This document shows, one piece after another, positions 1 to 8,574 of a DNA stretch of 64,000 bases. Every line of letters starts with the position of its first letter. The stretch's first letter is position 1. The position numbers and the translations under genes were made by a program. Where the stretch lies: NCBI RefSeq assembly GCF_000718305.1, contig NZ_JOFQ01000002.1:124001-188000 (forward strand). Reading direction: 5' to 3'. A model generated the notes under the pieces. The model was not told the origin of the DNA, did no database searches, and worked only from the letters and a program-made list of their open reading frames with translations. The stretch comes from Streptomyces niger. Its GTDB lineage: Bacteria > Actinomycetota > Actinomycetes > Streptomycetales > Streptomycetaceae.

Positions 1-114
1 GTCCTGAACACCGGCGACGGTCTGAAGACGCTGGACGCCGTGGCGCCGACCACCGGGCCGACCGCGACCATCCGTCCGAGCCTGGACTCCTTCCGCGAGG
101 CCGGCCTCGGCTGA
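1..114 (+). CDS. thrC: Threonine synthase, C-terminal end (partial)
   Basis: Only the last 37 codons are inside the window; the frame is open from base 1 and stops at TGA 112-114. The readable tail has the pattern LNTGDGLKTLDAV followed by PTATIRPSLDSF, which matches the C-terminus of the PLP-dependent threonine synthase of actinomycetes (O-phosphohomoserine to threonine). The assignment rests on this short tail and on its position directly before a MoaD/ThiS-type sulfur-carrier gene, a pairing common in Streptomyces. The catalytic lysine and PLP-binding region lie upstream of the window and cannot be checked. Confidence 0.75.
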   Translation, partial: VLNTGDGLKTLDAVAPTTGPTATIRPSLDSFREAGLG

Positions 115-179
115 GCCCTGGCCCCCGGCCGGAGCGCCGCCTCGCACTCGTAGCACCTGAACCCGGAAGGCAGAAGAAC

Positions 180-458
180 ATGAGCGTCAACGTCCGCATC
201 CCCACCATCCTGCGTACCTACACCGGCGGCCAGGCCGAGGTCCCCGCCGAGGGCGCCAACCTCTCCGAGGTCATCGCCGACCTGGAGAAGAACCACGCCG
301 GCATCGCGGCCCGCGTGCTGGACGACACCGGCAAGCTGCGCCGCTTCGTGAACGTCTACGTCAACGACGACGACGTGCGCTTCGAGGGCGGCCTGCAGAC
401 GGCGACGCCGGACGGCGCCAGCGTCTCGATCATCCCCGCGGTGGCCGGCGGCTGCTGA
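180..458 (+). CDS. MoaD/ThiS-family sulfur carrier, CysO-like
   Basis: A 92-residue ubiquitin-fold protein. It matches the CysO type of Mycobacterium tuberculosis along its length (start MSVNVRIPTILRTYTGG, middle FVNVYVNDDDVRF, end SIIPAVAGG). CysO carries sulfur as a C-terminal thiocarboxylate for cysteine synthesis by CysM. Here the di-glycine is followed by one extra cysteine before the stop, so a thiocarboxylate on the glycine would need removal of that residue, as the JAMM/Mec-type peptidases do for HcyS and QbsE. No such peptidase or CysM lies nearby in the window. The start is supported by a purine-rich stretch (GGAAGGCAGAAGA) just upstream. It follows thrC by 65 bases and ends at a strong terminator. 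The exact client pathway is inferred. Confidence 0.85.
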   Translation: MSVNVRIPTILRTYTGGQAEVPAEGANLSEVIADLEKNHAGIAARVLDDTGKLRRFVNVYVNDDDVRFEGGLQTATPDGASVSIIPAVAGGC

Positions 459-538
459 AACAGCGCCGTACGCCCCTTTGTGCGCCCTGTGCGCGCCCCT
501 TGTGCACCGTCTCGTGAATGACGAGATACGCACCCCGG

Positions 539-577
539 AATCGCCCCGTCCGCAGCAGAAGCGGACGGGGCGATTCC
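539..577 (+). terminator. Intrinsic terminator after the sulfur-carrier gene
   Basis: A perfect 15-base-pair inverted repeat (539-553 with 561-575) with a 7-base loop, about 80 bases after the stop codon. No long T-run follows, as is usual in Streptomyces. Confidence 0.8.
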
Positions 578-915
578 ATGTCGTTAAAGGCGATACAGTT
601 GAGGCGAATCCTCTTCGCGCGCGTGCCTGCCGCATATGAGAACACGACAAGATGTGCCCAAAGTGTGTGCGCAATTTGTCGTGCTTGATGGGCTATGCCC
701 GGCCCGGCTTGCCCAGAATTGTTGAGACTTCGCCGGATATCGGCGAATGGTCGTGGGCAGAATTCTCGTCCGATTGACCTGTTGCGCTGGGCATCGGTCC
801 AGATACATTCAGCGGCGGTCGACGCGTTCCGGCGCACACCCTCCCAAGGGGTGAGGTCTGACCCGGGTCCGCGGAGTGCGGTCCTGCGCAAGGGCCAGCA
901 ATAGGGGAGTTAGGA
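578..915 (+). other. Long 5' region of the cold-shock gene
   Basis: About 340 bases without a convincing gene; the overlapping open frames on both strands lack typical codon use. The region is less GC-rich than its surroundings (for example around 585-720), which fits a promoter plus a long untranslated leader, as is typical for cspA-type genes. A short palindrome at 729-747 is listed separately. A ribosome-binding site (GGGGAGTTAGGA) sits directly before the ATG at 916. Confidence 0.45.
729..747. promoter_or_regulatory. Palindrome upstream of csp
   Basis: Seven-base arms TTCGCCG and CGGCGAA separated by GATAT, about 170 bases before the cold-shock start codon. It could be an operator or a leader hairpin; nothing further can be said from sequence. 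Confidence 0.3.
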
Positions 916-1119
916 ATGGCTCAGGGCACCGTCAAGTGGTTCAACGCGGAGAAGGGGTACGGCTTCATCGCGGTCGACGGTGGTGCGGATGTTTTCGTCC
1001 ACTACAGCGCGATTCAGATGGACGGCTACCGCACCCTTGAGGAAGGTCAGCGGGTCGAGTTCGAGATCTCGCAGGGCCAGAAGGGGCCGCAGGCGGACAT
1101 GGTTCGCGTGGCCGGCTGA
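916..1119 (+). CDS. Cold-shock protein, CspA family
   Basis: A 67-residue single cold-shock domain, the usual length. Both RNA-binding motifs are present: RNP1-like KGYGFIAV at residues 14-21 and RNP2-like DVFVHYSAI at about 26-34. Such proteins bind single-stranded RNA or DNA in the cytoplasm and melt secondary structure; in Streptomyces several paralogues exist and many are constitutive. The gene has its own long leader and its own terminator, so it is probably monocistronic. A second, longer cold-shock protein is encoded at 28658-29041. Confidence 0.95.
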   Translation: MAQGTVKWFNAEKGYGFIAVDGGADVFVHYSAIQMDGYRTLEEGQRVEFEISQGQKGPQADMVRVAG

Positions 1120-1143
1120 AGCGCCGACCGACTGCAGCGTACG

Positions 1144-1176
1144 GAGGCCCGTGCCCCCTGAGGGGGTGCGGGCCTT
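1144..1176 (+). terminator. Intrinsic terminator after csp
   Basis: Inverted repeat built on AGGCCCGTGCCCC and GGGGTGCGGGCCT (one G-T pair), short loop, 25 bases after the csp stop and followed by a T-containing stretch. Confidence 0.75.
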
Positions 1177-1303
1177 CTGTTGTGCGCGGGGCGCGCCGGC
1201 TCGCCCCCTTGCGTGGCTGCGGCTCGAGCCCGCAGCCTGGGACAGGCGCTTGCGCCCACCCGTCTCCCGGCCACCACCCCTCATCGAGCCTCCTTCGGAG
1301 GCG

Positions 1304-1330
1304 CTTGCACTCTGGGGGGTCGAGTGCTAA
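1304..1330 (+). promoter_or_regulatory. CIRCE element 1 (HrcA operator)
   Basis: CTTGCACTC, nine bases, GAGTGCTAA. This fits the CIRCE consensus TTAGCACTC-N9-GAGTGCTAA with a perfect right arm and a slightly divergent left arm. HrcA represses chaperonin genes through this site in Streptomyces and most Gram-positive bacteria. Confidence 0.9.
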
Positions 1331-1333
1331 TCA
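1305..1333 (+). promoter_or_regulatory. Candidate groEL promoter overlapping CIRCE 1
   Basis: TTGCAC (1305-1310), a 17-base spacer, and TAATCA (1328-1333) resemble the -35 and -10 boxes of the principal sigma factor. Both hexamers lie inside CIRCE 1, so HrcA bound there would block RNA polymerase directly. The transcription start would fall near CIRCE 2. Confidence 0.6.
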
Positions 1334-1338
1334 TTGCG

Positions 1339-3115
<1,777 letters not shown>

Positions 3116-3167
3116 TCCACCCCTTCCGGGAACGGATCAGCTGTTCATCGCTGTACGCGCTGTACGG

Positions 3168-3208
3168 ACCGAGGGCGGCACCCCTGCGAAGGGGGTGCCG
3201 CCCTCGGG
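3168..3208 (+). terminator. Intrinsic terminator after groEL
   Basis: A 15-base-pair perfect stem (3170-3184 with 3192-3206) starting about 55 bases after the groEL stop, then a short T-containing tail. It may also stop the convergent HTH gene. Confidence 0.85.
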
Positions 3209-3233
3209 CGTTTCCGACCGCGGTTGGTCAGTG

Positions 3234-3569
3234 TCAGGCGGCGGGATGGGCGATGAAAGCGACTTCTTCGTGCTCATCGTCCAGGGCAATGCTCAGGGAC
3301 GCGTCCAGGGCGCGGGCCAGGCGTCGCAGCAGGGGCAGCGTCGGCACGGCGTCCGCGCCTTCGATGCGGGAGATCTTCGCCTGGGCGAGCCCGGCGCGCT
3401 CGGCGACCTCTGCTTGGGTCAGCCCCAGTTCCGTGCGGCGGTCGTACACCGCCTCGGCGAAGGCCATCGCCAGCCGGTTCTCCGCGCGTTCGGCCGTGGT
3501 TTCGGGCGATTCGGCGTGCCCCTCGGCGAGTTTCTTCTCGCGGGCCGGCTTCCAGCGGCTGTGATTCAT
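3234..3569 (-). CDS. XRE-family HTH protein, antitoxin-like
   Basis: A 111-residue protein with a lambda-repressor-type helix-turn-helix at about residues 50-100 (MAFAEAVYDRRTELGLTQAE followed by KISRIE). Its size, the N-terminal extension and the ATG at 3569, which overlaps the stop of an upstream toxin-like gene (TGA/ATG overlap), are those of antitoxins paired with Gp49/HigB-type RelE-fold toxins. The longer frame back to 3632 is rejected because it would read through the toxin remnant. The toxin partner is broken, so this gene may now be an orphan repressor. It may bind the palindrome at 3798-3833; that is inference. Confidence 0.85.
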   Translation of the reverse strand: MNHSRWKPAREKKLAEGHAESPETTAERAENRLAMAFAEAVYDRRTELGLTQAEVAERAGLAQAKISRIEGADAVPTLPLLRRLARALDASLSIALDDEHEEVAFIAHPAA

Positions 3570-3792
3570 CGCGCGTCCCCTTCCTCGCCGCGGCGGTACG
3601 TCGTGTGGGCCGGGCCGTGCTCGCTCTCGCACACCTTACGGGCCGTCACCGCGTGGGAGACCTGAGCCGTCTCGCGCATACGGTCTTGCGGAAGACCGTG
3701 AGCAGCACGATCCGACGCTGCAGAGCGAACCAGTACGTGATCCTGGTGTCCTCCCCGGCCAGGGTGGGACGTAGCTCGTACAGGGCGTCCAT
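3566..3792 (-). pseudogene. Broken Gp49/HigB-like toxin gene
   Basis: Reading down from ATG 3792 gives MDALYELRPTLAGED and then RITYWFALQRRIVLLTVFRK, the core of Gp49/HigB-type RelE-superfamily toxins. Directly after RKT the frame breaks: frame 1 soon ends in PTR-stop, while a shift of one base (one base missing near 3690) restores the family tail RMRETAQVSHAVTARKVCES and runs to a TGA at 3566 that overlaps the antitoxin start. Family members are usually about 110-120 residues and carry some 45-50 residues before this point, which are missing here. So the gene is both truncated at its 5' end and frameshifted. A sequencing error could explain the frameshift but not the missing N-terminus. Confidence 0.75.
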
Positions 3793-3797
3793 GCGAC

Positions 3798-3833
3798 GCA
3801 CCGTATTATGTCGTCAACGACATAATACGGTGC
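3798..3833. promoter_or_regulatory. Perfect 36-base palindrome, candidate TA operator
   Basis: Sixteen-base perfect arms (3798-3813 and 3818-3833; inner part TATTATGTCG / CGACATAATA) around a TCAA loop. It is AT-rich compared with its surroundings and lies six bases before the start of the toxin remnant. An operator for the HTH antitoxin is the simplest reading; a terminator for the PTS gene ending at 3880 is an alternative, since the gene reads towards it. Confidence 0.55.
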
Positions 3834-3879
3834 GGGCGAGCGGATTCACCGGTTCTGGTGACGTCGGGCGGCCGGTGGG

Positions 3880-5637
3880 TCAGAGGGCCGCCGGTTCCTT
3901 GTCCGAAGGGGAGCTGGTGGGTGCGGCGGGGGCGGCCTTGGGGTGGGACGCCGGGGCGTCGGCTGCGGAGGTGTGTGTGGCGGCGTTCAGGTCGGTCAGC
4001 ATCTGCTTGCTGAAGCCGAAGAAGTAGGTGGCCAGGAAGCCGACGACGTAGCCGGCGAGCAGGCCGACGGCGTAGACGAGGGCCGTGGCGCCCAGGTCGT
4101 GGTTGCCCTTGAGGAGGGGGAACAGGGCCCAGCCGGAGGGGCCGATGGCGGTGGAGCCGACGGCCGTGCCGAGCTGGTTGAAGAGGCCGACGAAGCCGCC
4201 GCCGAACGCGCCGCCGACGCAGGCGGTGATGAAGGGGCGGCCGAGAGGGAGCGAGACGCCGTAGATCAGGGGCTCGCCGACGCCGAGGAAGCCGGCGGGG
4301 AGCGCGGACTTGACGGTCGTACGGATCGAGCCGTTGCGGGGGAGGCGGAGGTAGACGGCGATGGCAGCGCCTACCTGGCCCGCGCCTGCCATGGCGAGGA
4401 TCGGCAGCAGGACGGTGTAGCTCTGCTGCTCGATGAGGGTGGTGTGGATGGGGATGAGGGCCTGGTGCAGGCCGAGCATCACCAGCGGCAGGAAGAGGCC
4501 GCCGAGGACGAAGCCGGCGAGCGCACCGCCGTGGGCGAGGAGCCAGTTGGCGGCCGTACCGATCGCGGCTGAGACCTCGCCCGCCGCGTACATCAGGCCG
4601 AAGATCGTCACCAGCCCGGTGAGCAGGACGGTGAGGGTCGGGGTGACCAGGACGTCCAGCGCTTCGGGCACCCACTTGCGGCACCACTTCTCGACGTACA
4701 CCGCCAGGACGGCGGCGCCGAGCGCGCCGAGGACGCCCCCCTGGCCGGGGGAGAGCCGCTGACCGAACGCGGTGACGTTCGCGACGCCGGGGAAGACGAT
4801 GATCGCCGCGACCGCGCCGCCGAGGATCGGCGTACCGCCGAACTCCTTCGCCGTGTTGAAGCCGACGAACACCGCGATCAGGGCCATGAAGCCGGCGGCG
4901 ACGGCGGTCAGCGCGGGGACCAGGGCGGGCAGCCAGCCGAGGTTGGTCAGCAGGCCGTTGATGCCGGTGATGATGCCGCAGCCGATGAGGGCCGGGATCA
5001 GCGGGACGAAGATGTTGGCGATCCGGCGGAGGAACAGCTTGAAGGGGGTGGCGTTCGCCGCCTTCCGGCGGGCCTTGATCGCGGCGCCCTGGGCGGCCAG
5101 CTCGTCGGCGGTGGCGGGGGCCGGGGCGCCGGGCGCGGCCGGGCCGGCGGCGGTTCCGGACGGGCCGGTGGCGTTGCCGGACGAGGCGGTGGCGTTGCCG
5201 GATGAGCCGGTGGACTCGGTGGATGGAGCGGGCCCGGCCGTGGGCGGAGTGGCCTCGGCGGTGGATGGAGCGGTTCCGGTCGTGGGCGGAGTGGCCTCGG
5301 CGGTGGATGGAGCAGTCCCGGTTGTGGCCGGTTCGGGTGCGACGGCCCGCCCCTCCTCGACCAGTTCCTCGAAGACGGGCGTGACGCGGGCGACCGTGCC
5401 GGGGCCGAGCACGATCTGGTACGTGTCGTCCTCGACCACCCCCATGACGGCCGGCAGCGCCTTCAGGGCATCGTCCTGGACCAGCGCGCGGTCCTTGATG
5501 CCGAGGCGGAGCCGGGTCATGCAGTGCGCGACGGACGTGATGTTGGCAGCGCCGCCCACGAGGGGCAGGAGCGCGGCAGCGGTGGCACGGTTCTTGTCCG
5601 GGGAGCCGGAGTTCCCCTGGGGAGATGCAGAGGTCAT
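3880..5637 (-). CDS. PTS EIIBC permease, probable N-acetylmuramic acid type
   Basis: A 585-residue fusion. An EIIB domain occupies residues 15-95 with the phosphocysteine at Cys39 in the motif SVAHCMTRLRL. A low-complexity Ala/Pro/Thr/Gly linker follows at about 105-200, then an EIIC membrane domain of about ten helices with the sugar-binding motif GEPLIYGV. It would import and phosphorylate an amino-sugar at the membrane using HPr and an EIIA supplied elsewhere. The specificity for N-acetylmuramic acid is inferred from the operon with MurQ and an RpiR regulator; N-acetylglucosamine permeases are related. The ATG at 5637 gives the standard EIIB start. It lies 80 bases after murQ. The linker is partly made of a 42-base DNA repeat. 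Confidence 0.85.
   Translation of the reverse strand: MTSASPQGNSGSPDKNRATAAALLPLVGGAANITSVAHCMTRLRLGIKDRALVQDDALKALPAVMGVVEDDTYQIVLGPGTVARVTPVFEELVEEGRAVAPEPATTGTAPSTAEATPPTTGTAPSTAEATPPTAGPAPSTESTGSSGNATASSGNATGPSGTAAGPAAPGAPAPATADELAAQGAAIKARRKAANATPFKLFLRRIANIFVPLIPALIGCGIITGINGLLTNLGWLPALVPALTAVAAGFMALIAVFVGFNTAKEFGGTPILGGAVAAIIVFPGVANVTAFGQRLSPGQGGVLGALGAAVLAVYVEKWCRKWVPEALDVLVTPTLTVLLTGLVTIFGLMYAAGEVSAAIGTAANWLLAHGGALAGFVLGGLFLPLVMLGLHQALIPIHTTLIEQQSYTVLLPILAMAGAGQVGAAIAVYLRLPRNGSIRTTVKSALPAGFLGVGEPLIYGVSLPLGRPFITACVGGAFGGGFVGLFNQLGTAVGSTAIGPSGWALFPLLKGNHDLGATALVYAVGLLAGYVVGFLATYFFGFSKQMLTDLNAATHTSAADAPASHPKAAPAAPTSSPSDKEPAAL
5217..5330. repeat. 42-base tandem repeat in the EIIBC linker
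   Basis: Two full copies (5217-5258, 5259-5300) and a partial third, each beginning CGGTGGATGGAGC. The unit is a multiple of three and encodes a 14-residue Thr/Ala/Pro/Glu repeat, so copy number can vary without breaking the frame. Confidence 0.85.
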
Positions 5638-5717
5638 GTGCAGGCGCTGTTCTGTCGGAGGGCTGCGCGTCGTCGCGCGGGGAGAGGGCGCAGCTCCCGG
5701 AGGGAGCGCGCGGGTGG

Positions 5718-6659
5718 TCAGCTGTCCTGGGCGGCAGCCTGGAGGGCGGCGCGCAGGTGCCCTTGCGAGTCGGCGAGCAGGCGGGCCGCGGTCGGGCCGT
5801 CCACGGCGCCGAGGAGGGTCAGGATGGCGTTCTTCACCTCCCCGTCGGTGGCGGTGAGCGCGTCCTCGATCTCCGCGTCGGAGGCGCCGGTGGCCAGCGC
5901 GACGATGCGCCGGGACCGGGCCCGCAGCTTCTCGTTCGACGCCCGGACGTCGACCATCAGGTTTCCGTAGGTCTTGCCCAGCCGGATCATCGTGATGGTC
6001 GAGAGCATGTTCAGGACCAGCTTCTGGGCCGTACCGGCCTTCAGGCGGGTGGAGCCGGTCAGCAGCTCGGGGCCGACGACGACCTCGATGCCGTGGTCGG
6101 CGGCGGCCGCGAGCGCGGAGCCGGCGTTGCAGGACAGCCCGATGGTCAGCGCGCCCTGGGCGCGGGCGTGCTCGACGGCGCCGATGGCGTACGGCGTGCG
6201 GCCCGAGGCGGAGATGCCGACCACCGTGTCGTCGGCGGTCAGCGCGAGCGCGTCCAGCTCGGCGGCGGCCAGGTCCTTGCTGTCCTCGGCGCCCTCCACG
6301 GCGGTGACCATGGCGGGCGGGCCGCCGGCGATCAGCCCGATCACTTCCTCGGGGGCGGTGTTGAAGGTGGGCGGGCACTCGCTGGCGTCGAGGATGCCCA
6401 GCCGGCCCGCCGTGCCGGCCCCGGCGTAGATCAACCGGCCGCCGCGGGCCATCCGCGCCGCCGTGCCGTCGATGGCGGCGGCGATCCGCGGCAACTGCTC
6501 GGCGACGGCGGTCGGGACGGTGGCGTCCTCGCCGTTCATCGTGCGGGCGATCTCCAGGGTGGACAGCCGGTCGATCTCGGCGAGCTCCGGCCGGAACGCC
6601 TCGGTGGTGAGGGTCTCCAACTGGGCCCGCAGATCGGCGTGGTCAGCGGTGGAAGTCAT
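5718..6659 (-). CDS. murQ: N-acetylmuramic acid 6-phosphate etherase
   Basis: A 313-residue SIS-domain enzyme, the normal length. The family features are present: RLIYAGAGTAGRLGILDASE near residues 75-95, PPTFNTAPEEVIGLIAGG, then SASGRTPYAIGA and NMLSTITMIRLGKTYGNLMV. MurQ removes the lactyl ether from MurNAc-6-phosphate to give GlcNAc-6-phosphate and D-lactate in the cytoplasm. The ATG at 6659 is preferred over an upstream in-frame start at 6725 because it gives the standard N-terminus. It is the middle gene of a minus-strand regulator-etherase-permease operon, so imported MurNAc-6-P would be its substrate. Confidence 0.95.
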   Translation of the reverse strand: MTSTADHADLRAQLETLTTEAFRPELAEIDRLSTLEIARTMNGEDATVPTAVAEQLPRIAAAIDGTAARMARGGRLIYAGAGTAGRLGILDASECPPTFNTAPEEVIGLIAGGPPAMVTAVEGAEDSKDLAAAELDALALTADDTVVGISASGRTPYAIGAVEHARAQGALTIGLSCNAGSALAAAADHGIEVVVGPELLTGSTRLKAGTAQKLVLNMLSTITMIRLGKTYGNLMVDVRASNEKLRARSRRIVALATGASDAEIEDALTATDGEVKNAILTLLGAVDGPTAARLLADSQGHLRAALQAAAQDS

Positions 6660-6756
6660 GGTGAGGGGTTCTCCCGGTACGGCTGCGGGTGGGGCGCTGG
6701 GGCGGTGGTGCGGTGGTGCGCGCACGGGCCGGTGGAGGTGGGGGCGCGCTTACGGG

Positions 6757-7740
6757 TCAGCGGGGGCGGGGGGAGTGGCGGTGCGCCAGGGCCTCGTAGG
6801 AGGCGGAGAGGGCGGGGGCCGCCGTTTCGTACGTGCGCTGGGCGACGCCGACGAACAGGCAGTCGACGACGAGCAGCTGGCTCGTACGGGACGACATGGC
6901 CGCCGGGCGCAGCTCGCTCTCCCGGGCCGTGGAGGTGGTGAGTATGTGGTCGGCGTAGGCGGCGATCTCGCCGTCCGGGCGGCCGGTGATCGCGATCGTC
7001 GTCGCGCCGTGGTCGAAGGCGACCCGCAGCGGCTCTATGACGTCGGTGGTGCGGCCGGAGTGGGTGATGGCGACGGCGACGTCACCGGTCCGCATCTGGA
7101 CGGCGTTGGTCACGGCGAGGTGCGGGTCGGCGTGCGCGTGCGCGATCAGGCCGATGCGGAGCAGCTTCTGGGCCAGGTCCTGGCCGACGAGGCTGGAGGC
7201 GCCGATGCCGTACACGTCGATGCGGCGGGCGCCGGCGAGCGCGGCGACGGCCGCCTCCAGCTGCGTGGTGTCCAGCGCGGCCGCGGTGTCGGCGAGGCAC
7301 TGCTGCTCTTCCTGCGCGAGCTTGGTGACCACGTCGGTGAGGGAGTCGTCGACCGCTATGTCGGCCGTGACGGCCGGCGCCCGGCCGGTGGCCTGCTGCG
7401 CGGCGAGGGCCGCGAGCGCCAGCCGCAGGTCGCGGTAGCCGGGGTAGCCGAGCAGGCGGGAGGTGCGGACGACGGTGGCCTCGCTGGTGCCGGTGCGTTC
7501 GGCGAGGCCGGTGACGGTGAGCGCGGCGCAGCCGGCCGGGTCGCCGGCGACGGCCTCCGCGACCCGCTGCATGGAGCGGGTCATGGACGGTCCCAGGGTG
7601 CGCACCTTGGCGGCGAGGGCCGCGGGGGCGGGCGGGGCGCCGGCCGGCTGGGGGCGGCGGGCGGCGCCGGGGCCGGTCCGGGGAGCGGGGTGGTCGCCGG
7701 ACGGGCCGCTGAAAGTTTCCTTCAATCTGGTGCTCACCAC
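6757..7740 (-). CDS. RpiR/MurR-family regulator of the MurNAc operon
   Basis: A 327-residue protein with an N-terminal RpiR helix-turn-helix (about residues 50-125, LTVTGLAERTGTSEATVVRT) and a C-terminal SIS sugar-phosphate domain (about 160-300, IDVYGIGASSLVGQDLAQ and ITHSGRTTDVIEPL). Such regulators sense sugar phosphates; MurNAc-6-P or GlcNAc-6-P is likely from the neighbours. Two adjacent GTG codons could start it (7740 or 7737). The first lies inside a palindrome (7740-7756) that is a natural autoregulatory operator. Residues 1-48 are proline/alanine-rich and not part of the fold. Confidence 0.9.
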   Translation of the reverse strand: MVSTRLKETFSGPSGDHPAPRTGPGAARRPQPAGAPPAPAALAAKVRTLGPSMTRSMQRVAEAVAGDPAGCAALTVTGLAERTGTSEATVVRTSRLLGYPGYRDLRLALAALAAQQATGRAPAVTADIAVDDSLTDVVTKLAQEEQQCLADTAAALDTTQLEAAVAALAGARRIDVYGIGASSLVGQDLAQKLLRIGLIAHAHADPHLAVTNAVQMRTGDVAVAITHSGRTTDVIEPLRVAFDHGATTIAITGRPDGEIAAYADHILTTSTARESELRPAAMSSRTSQLLVVDCLFVGVAQRTYETAAPALSASYEALAHRHSPRPR

Positions 7741-7756
7741 TGAAAAGTAATTTCAG
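7740..7756 (-). promoter_or_regulatory. Candidate RpiR operator
   Basis: Perfect inverted repeat CTGAAA-N5-TTTCAG touching the start codon of the RpiR gene. A second, weaker copy of the same pattern (CTGAAA-N5-CTTCAA) lies at 7709-7725 inside the first codons. The position suits autorepression of the whole operon. Confidence 0.6.
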
Positions 7757-7861
7757 CTGTACGCGGCGTCAATACCTTTCCGTGGCCTGTGGACAACTTG
7801 GGGCCGGTCGGTGGACGGGAACGCGTGTGGGGCTCCGGCGCGTACGCGCGACAATGGGTAC

Positions 7862-8221
7862 ATGGAGTTGGAACAGGCGCTGCATGCCGCACGGGCCCTG
7901 GTGATCGCGGATCTGATGGCGGGCGACGTCGCCGACGCGGACATCGTCTCGTTGGTGGAGGACGCGGTCGCGCACCGGCGGTGGTGGGTCGAGCAGTGGC
8001 CGGAGGGGGTGGAATTCGTCGCCGGGCTCGTCGCCCAGGACGTTCAGGACTCCCTGCTGGAGCGGTACGGCCGCTGGCCGCTGTGCCCGGTGTGCACCGA
8101 GGGCGGCGACCCGCACGCGCTGGACGTCGAGCCGGAGCTGGGGCCGGACCCGCACTGGGTCTGCGCGAAGACGGCGGTCTCGGTGGCCCGTGTCGGCTCG
8201 CTGGGCACCCCGGGGCACTGA
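7862..8221 (+). CDS. Conserved small protein with CPVC motif
   Basis: A 119-residue, mostly acidic protein I do not recognise by name. It begins MELEQALHAARALVIADLM, has a tryptophan-rich centre (RRWWVEQWPEG) and a C-terminal CPVC pair with a further cysteine near HWVCAKT, which may bind a metal. It is followed after nine bases by a DUF4031 gene, so the two are probably co-transcribed. The ATG at 7862 gives the compact form; a longer frame starting at 7811 adds 17 atypical residues. Confidence 0.7.
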   Translation: MELEQALHAARALVIADLMAGDVADADIVSLVEDAVAHRRWWVEQWPEGVEFVAGLVAQDVQDSLLERYGRWPLCPVCTEGGDPHALDVEPELGPDPHWVCAKTAVSVARVGSLGTPGH

Positions 8222-8230
8222 GGACCCGGC

Positions 8231-8497
8231 GTGACGGTCTACATCGACCCGCCGACCTGGCCGGGGCACGGCCGCCTGTGGTCGCATCTGGTGAGCGACG
8301 TGTCGTTCGAGGAGCTGCACGCCTTCGCCGCCGGGATCGGCGCGCCGCGGCGGGCCTTCGAGCGCGACCACTACGACCTGCCGGCGGAACGGTACGCCGA
8401 CGCCGTGGGAGCCGGCGCCGTCGAGATCGGCAGCAAGGAACTGGTACGCCGGCTCACCGCCGCAGGGCTGCGCCGCCCGAAGCACCGGCCGCACTGA
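8231..8497 (+). CDS. DUF4031 domain protein
   Basis: An 88-residue protein matching DUF4031: it opens with TVYIDPPTWPGHGRLWSHLV and has the conserved block FERDHYDLP. The family is small, cytoplasmic and of unknown function. GTG at 8231 follows GAGGACCC. It forms a pair with the preceding CPVC protein and ends at a strong terminator. Confidence 0.85.
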   Translation: MTVYIDPPTWPGHGRLWSHLVSDVSFEELHAFAAGIGAPRRAFERDHYDLPAERYADAVGAGAVEIGSKELVRRLTAAGLRRPKHRPH

Positions 8498-8510
8498 CAC
8501 CTGAAGGAAA

Positions 8511-8550
8511 GGGGCGGCGCCACGGCTGAGGAGCCGTGGCGCCGCCCCTT
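8511..8550. terminator. Bidirectional terminator
   Basis: A perfect 17-base-pair stem (8511-8527 with 8532-8548) and a GAGG loop between the convergent DUF4031 and MFS genes. Confidence 0.9.
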
Positions 8551-8574
8551 CGTACGCGGTGAGGTGCGGTCTTC

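Noticed and set aside
4772..5857. Plus-strand 361-codon frame
   Set aside because: Antisense to the EIIBC gene, whose domains and catalytic cysteine are clear.
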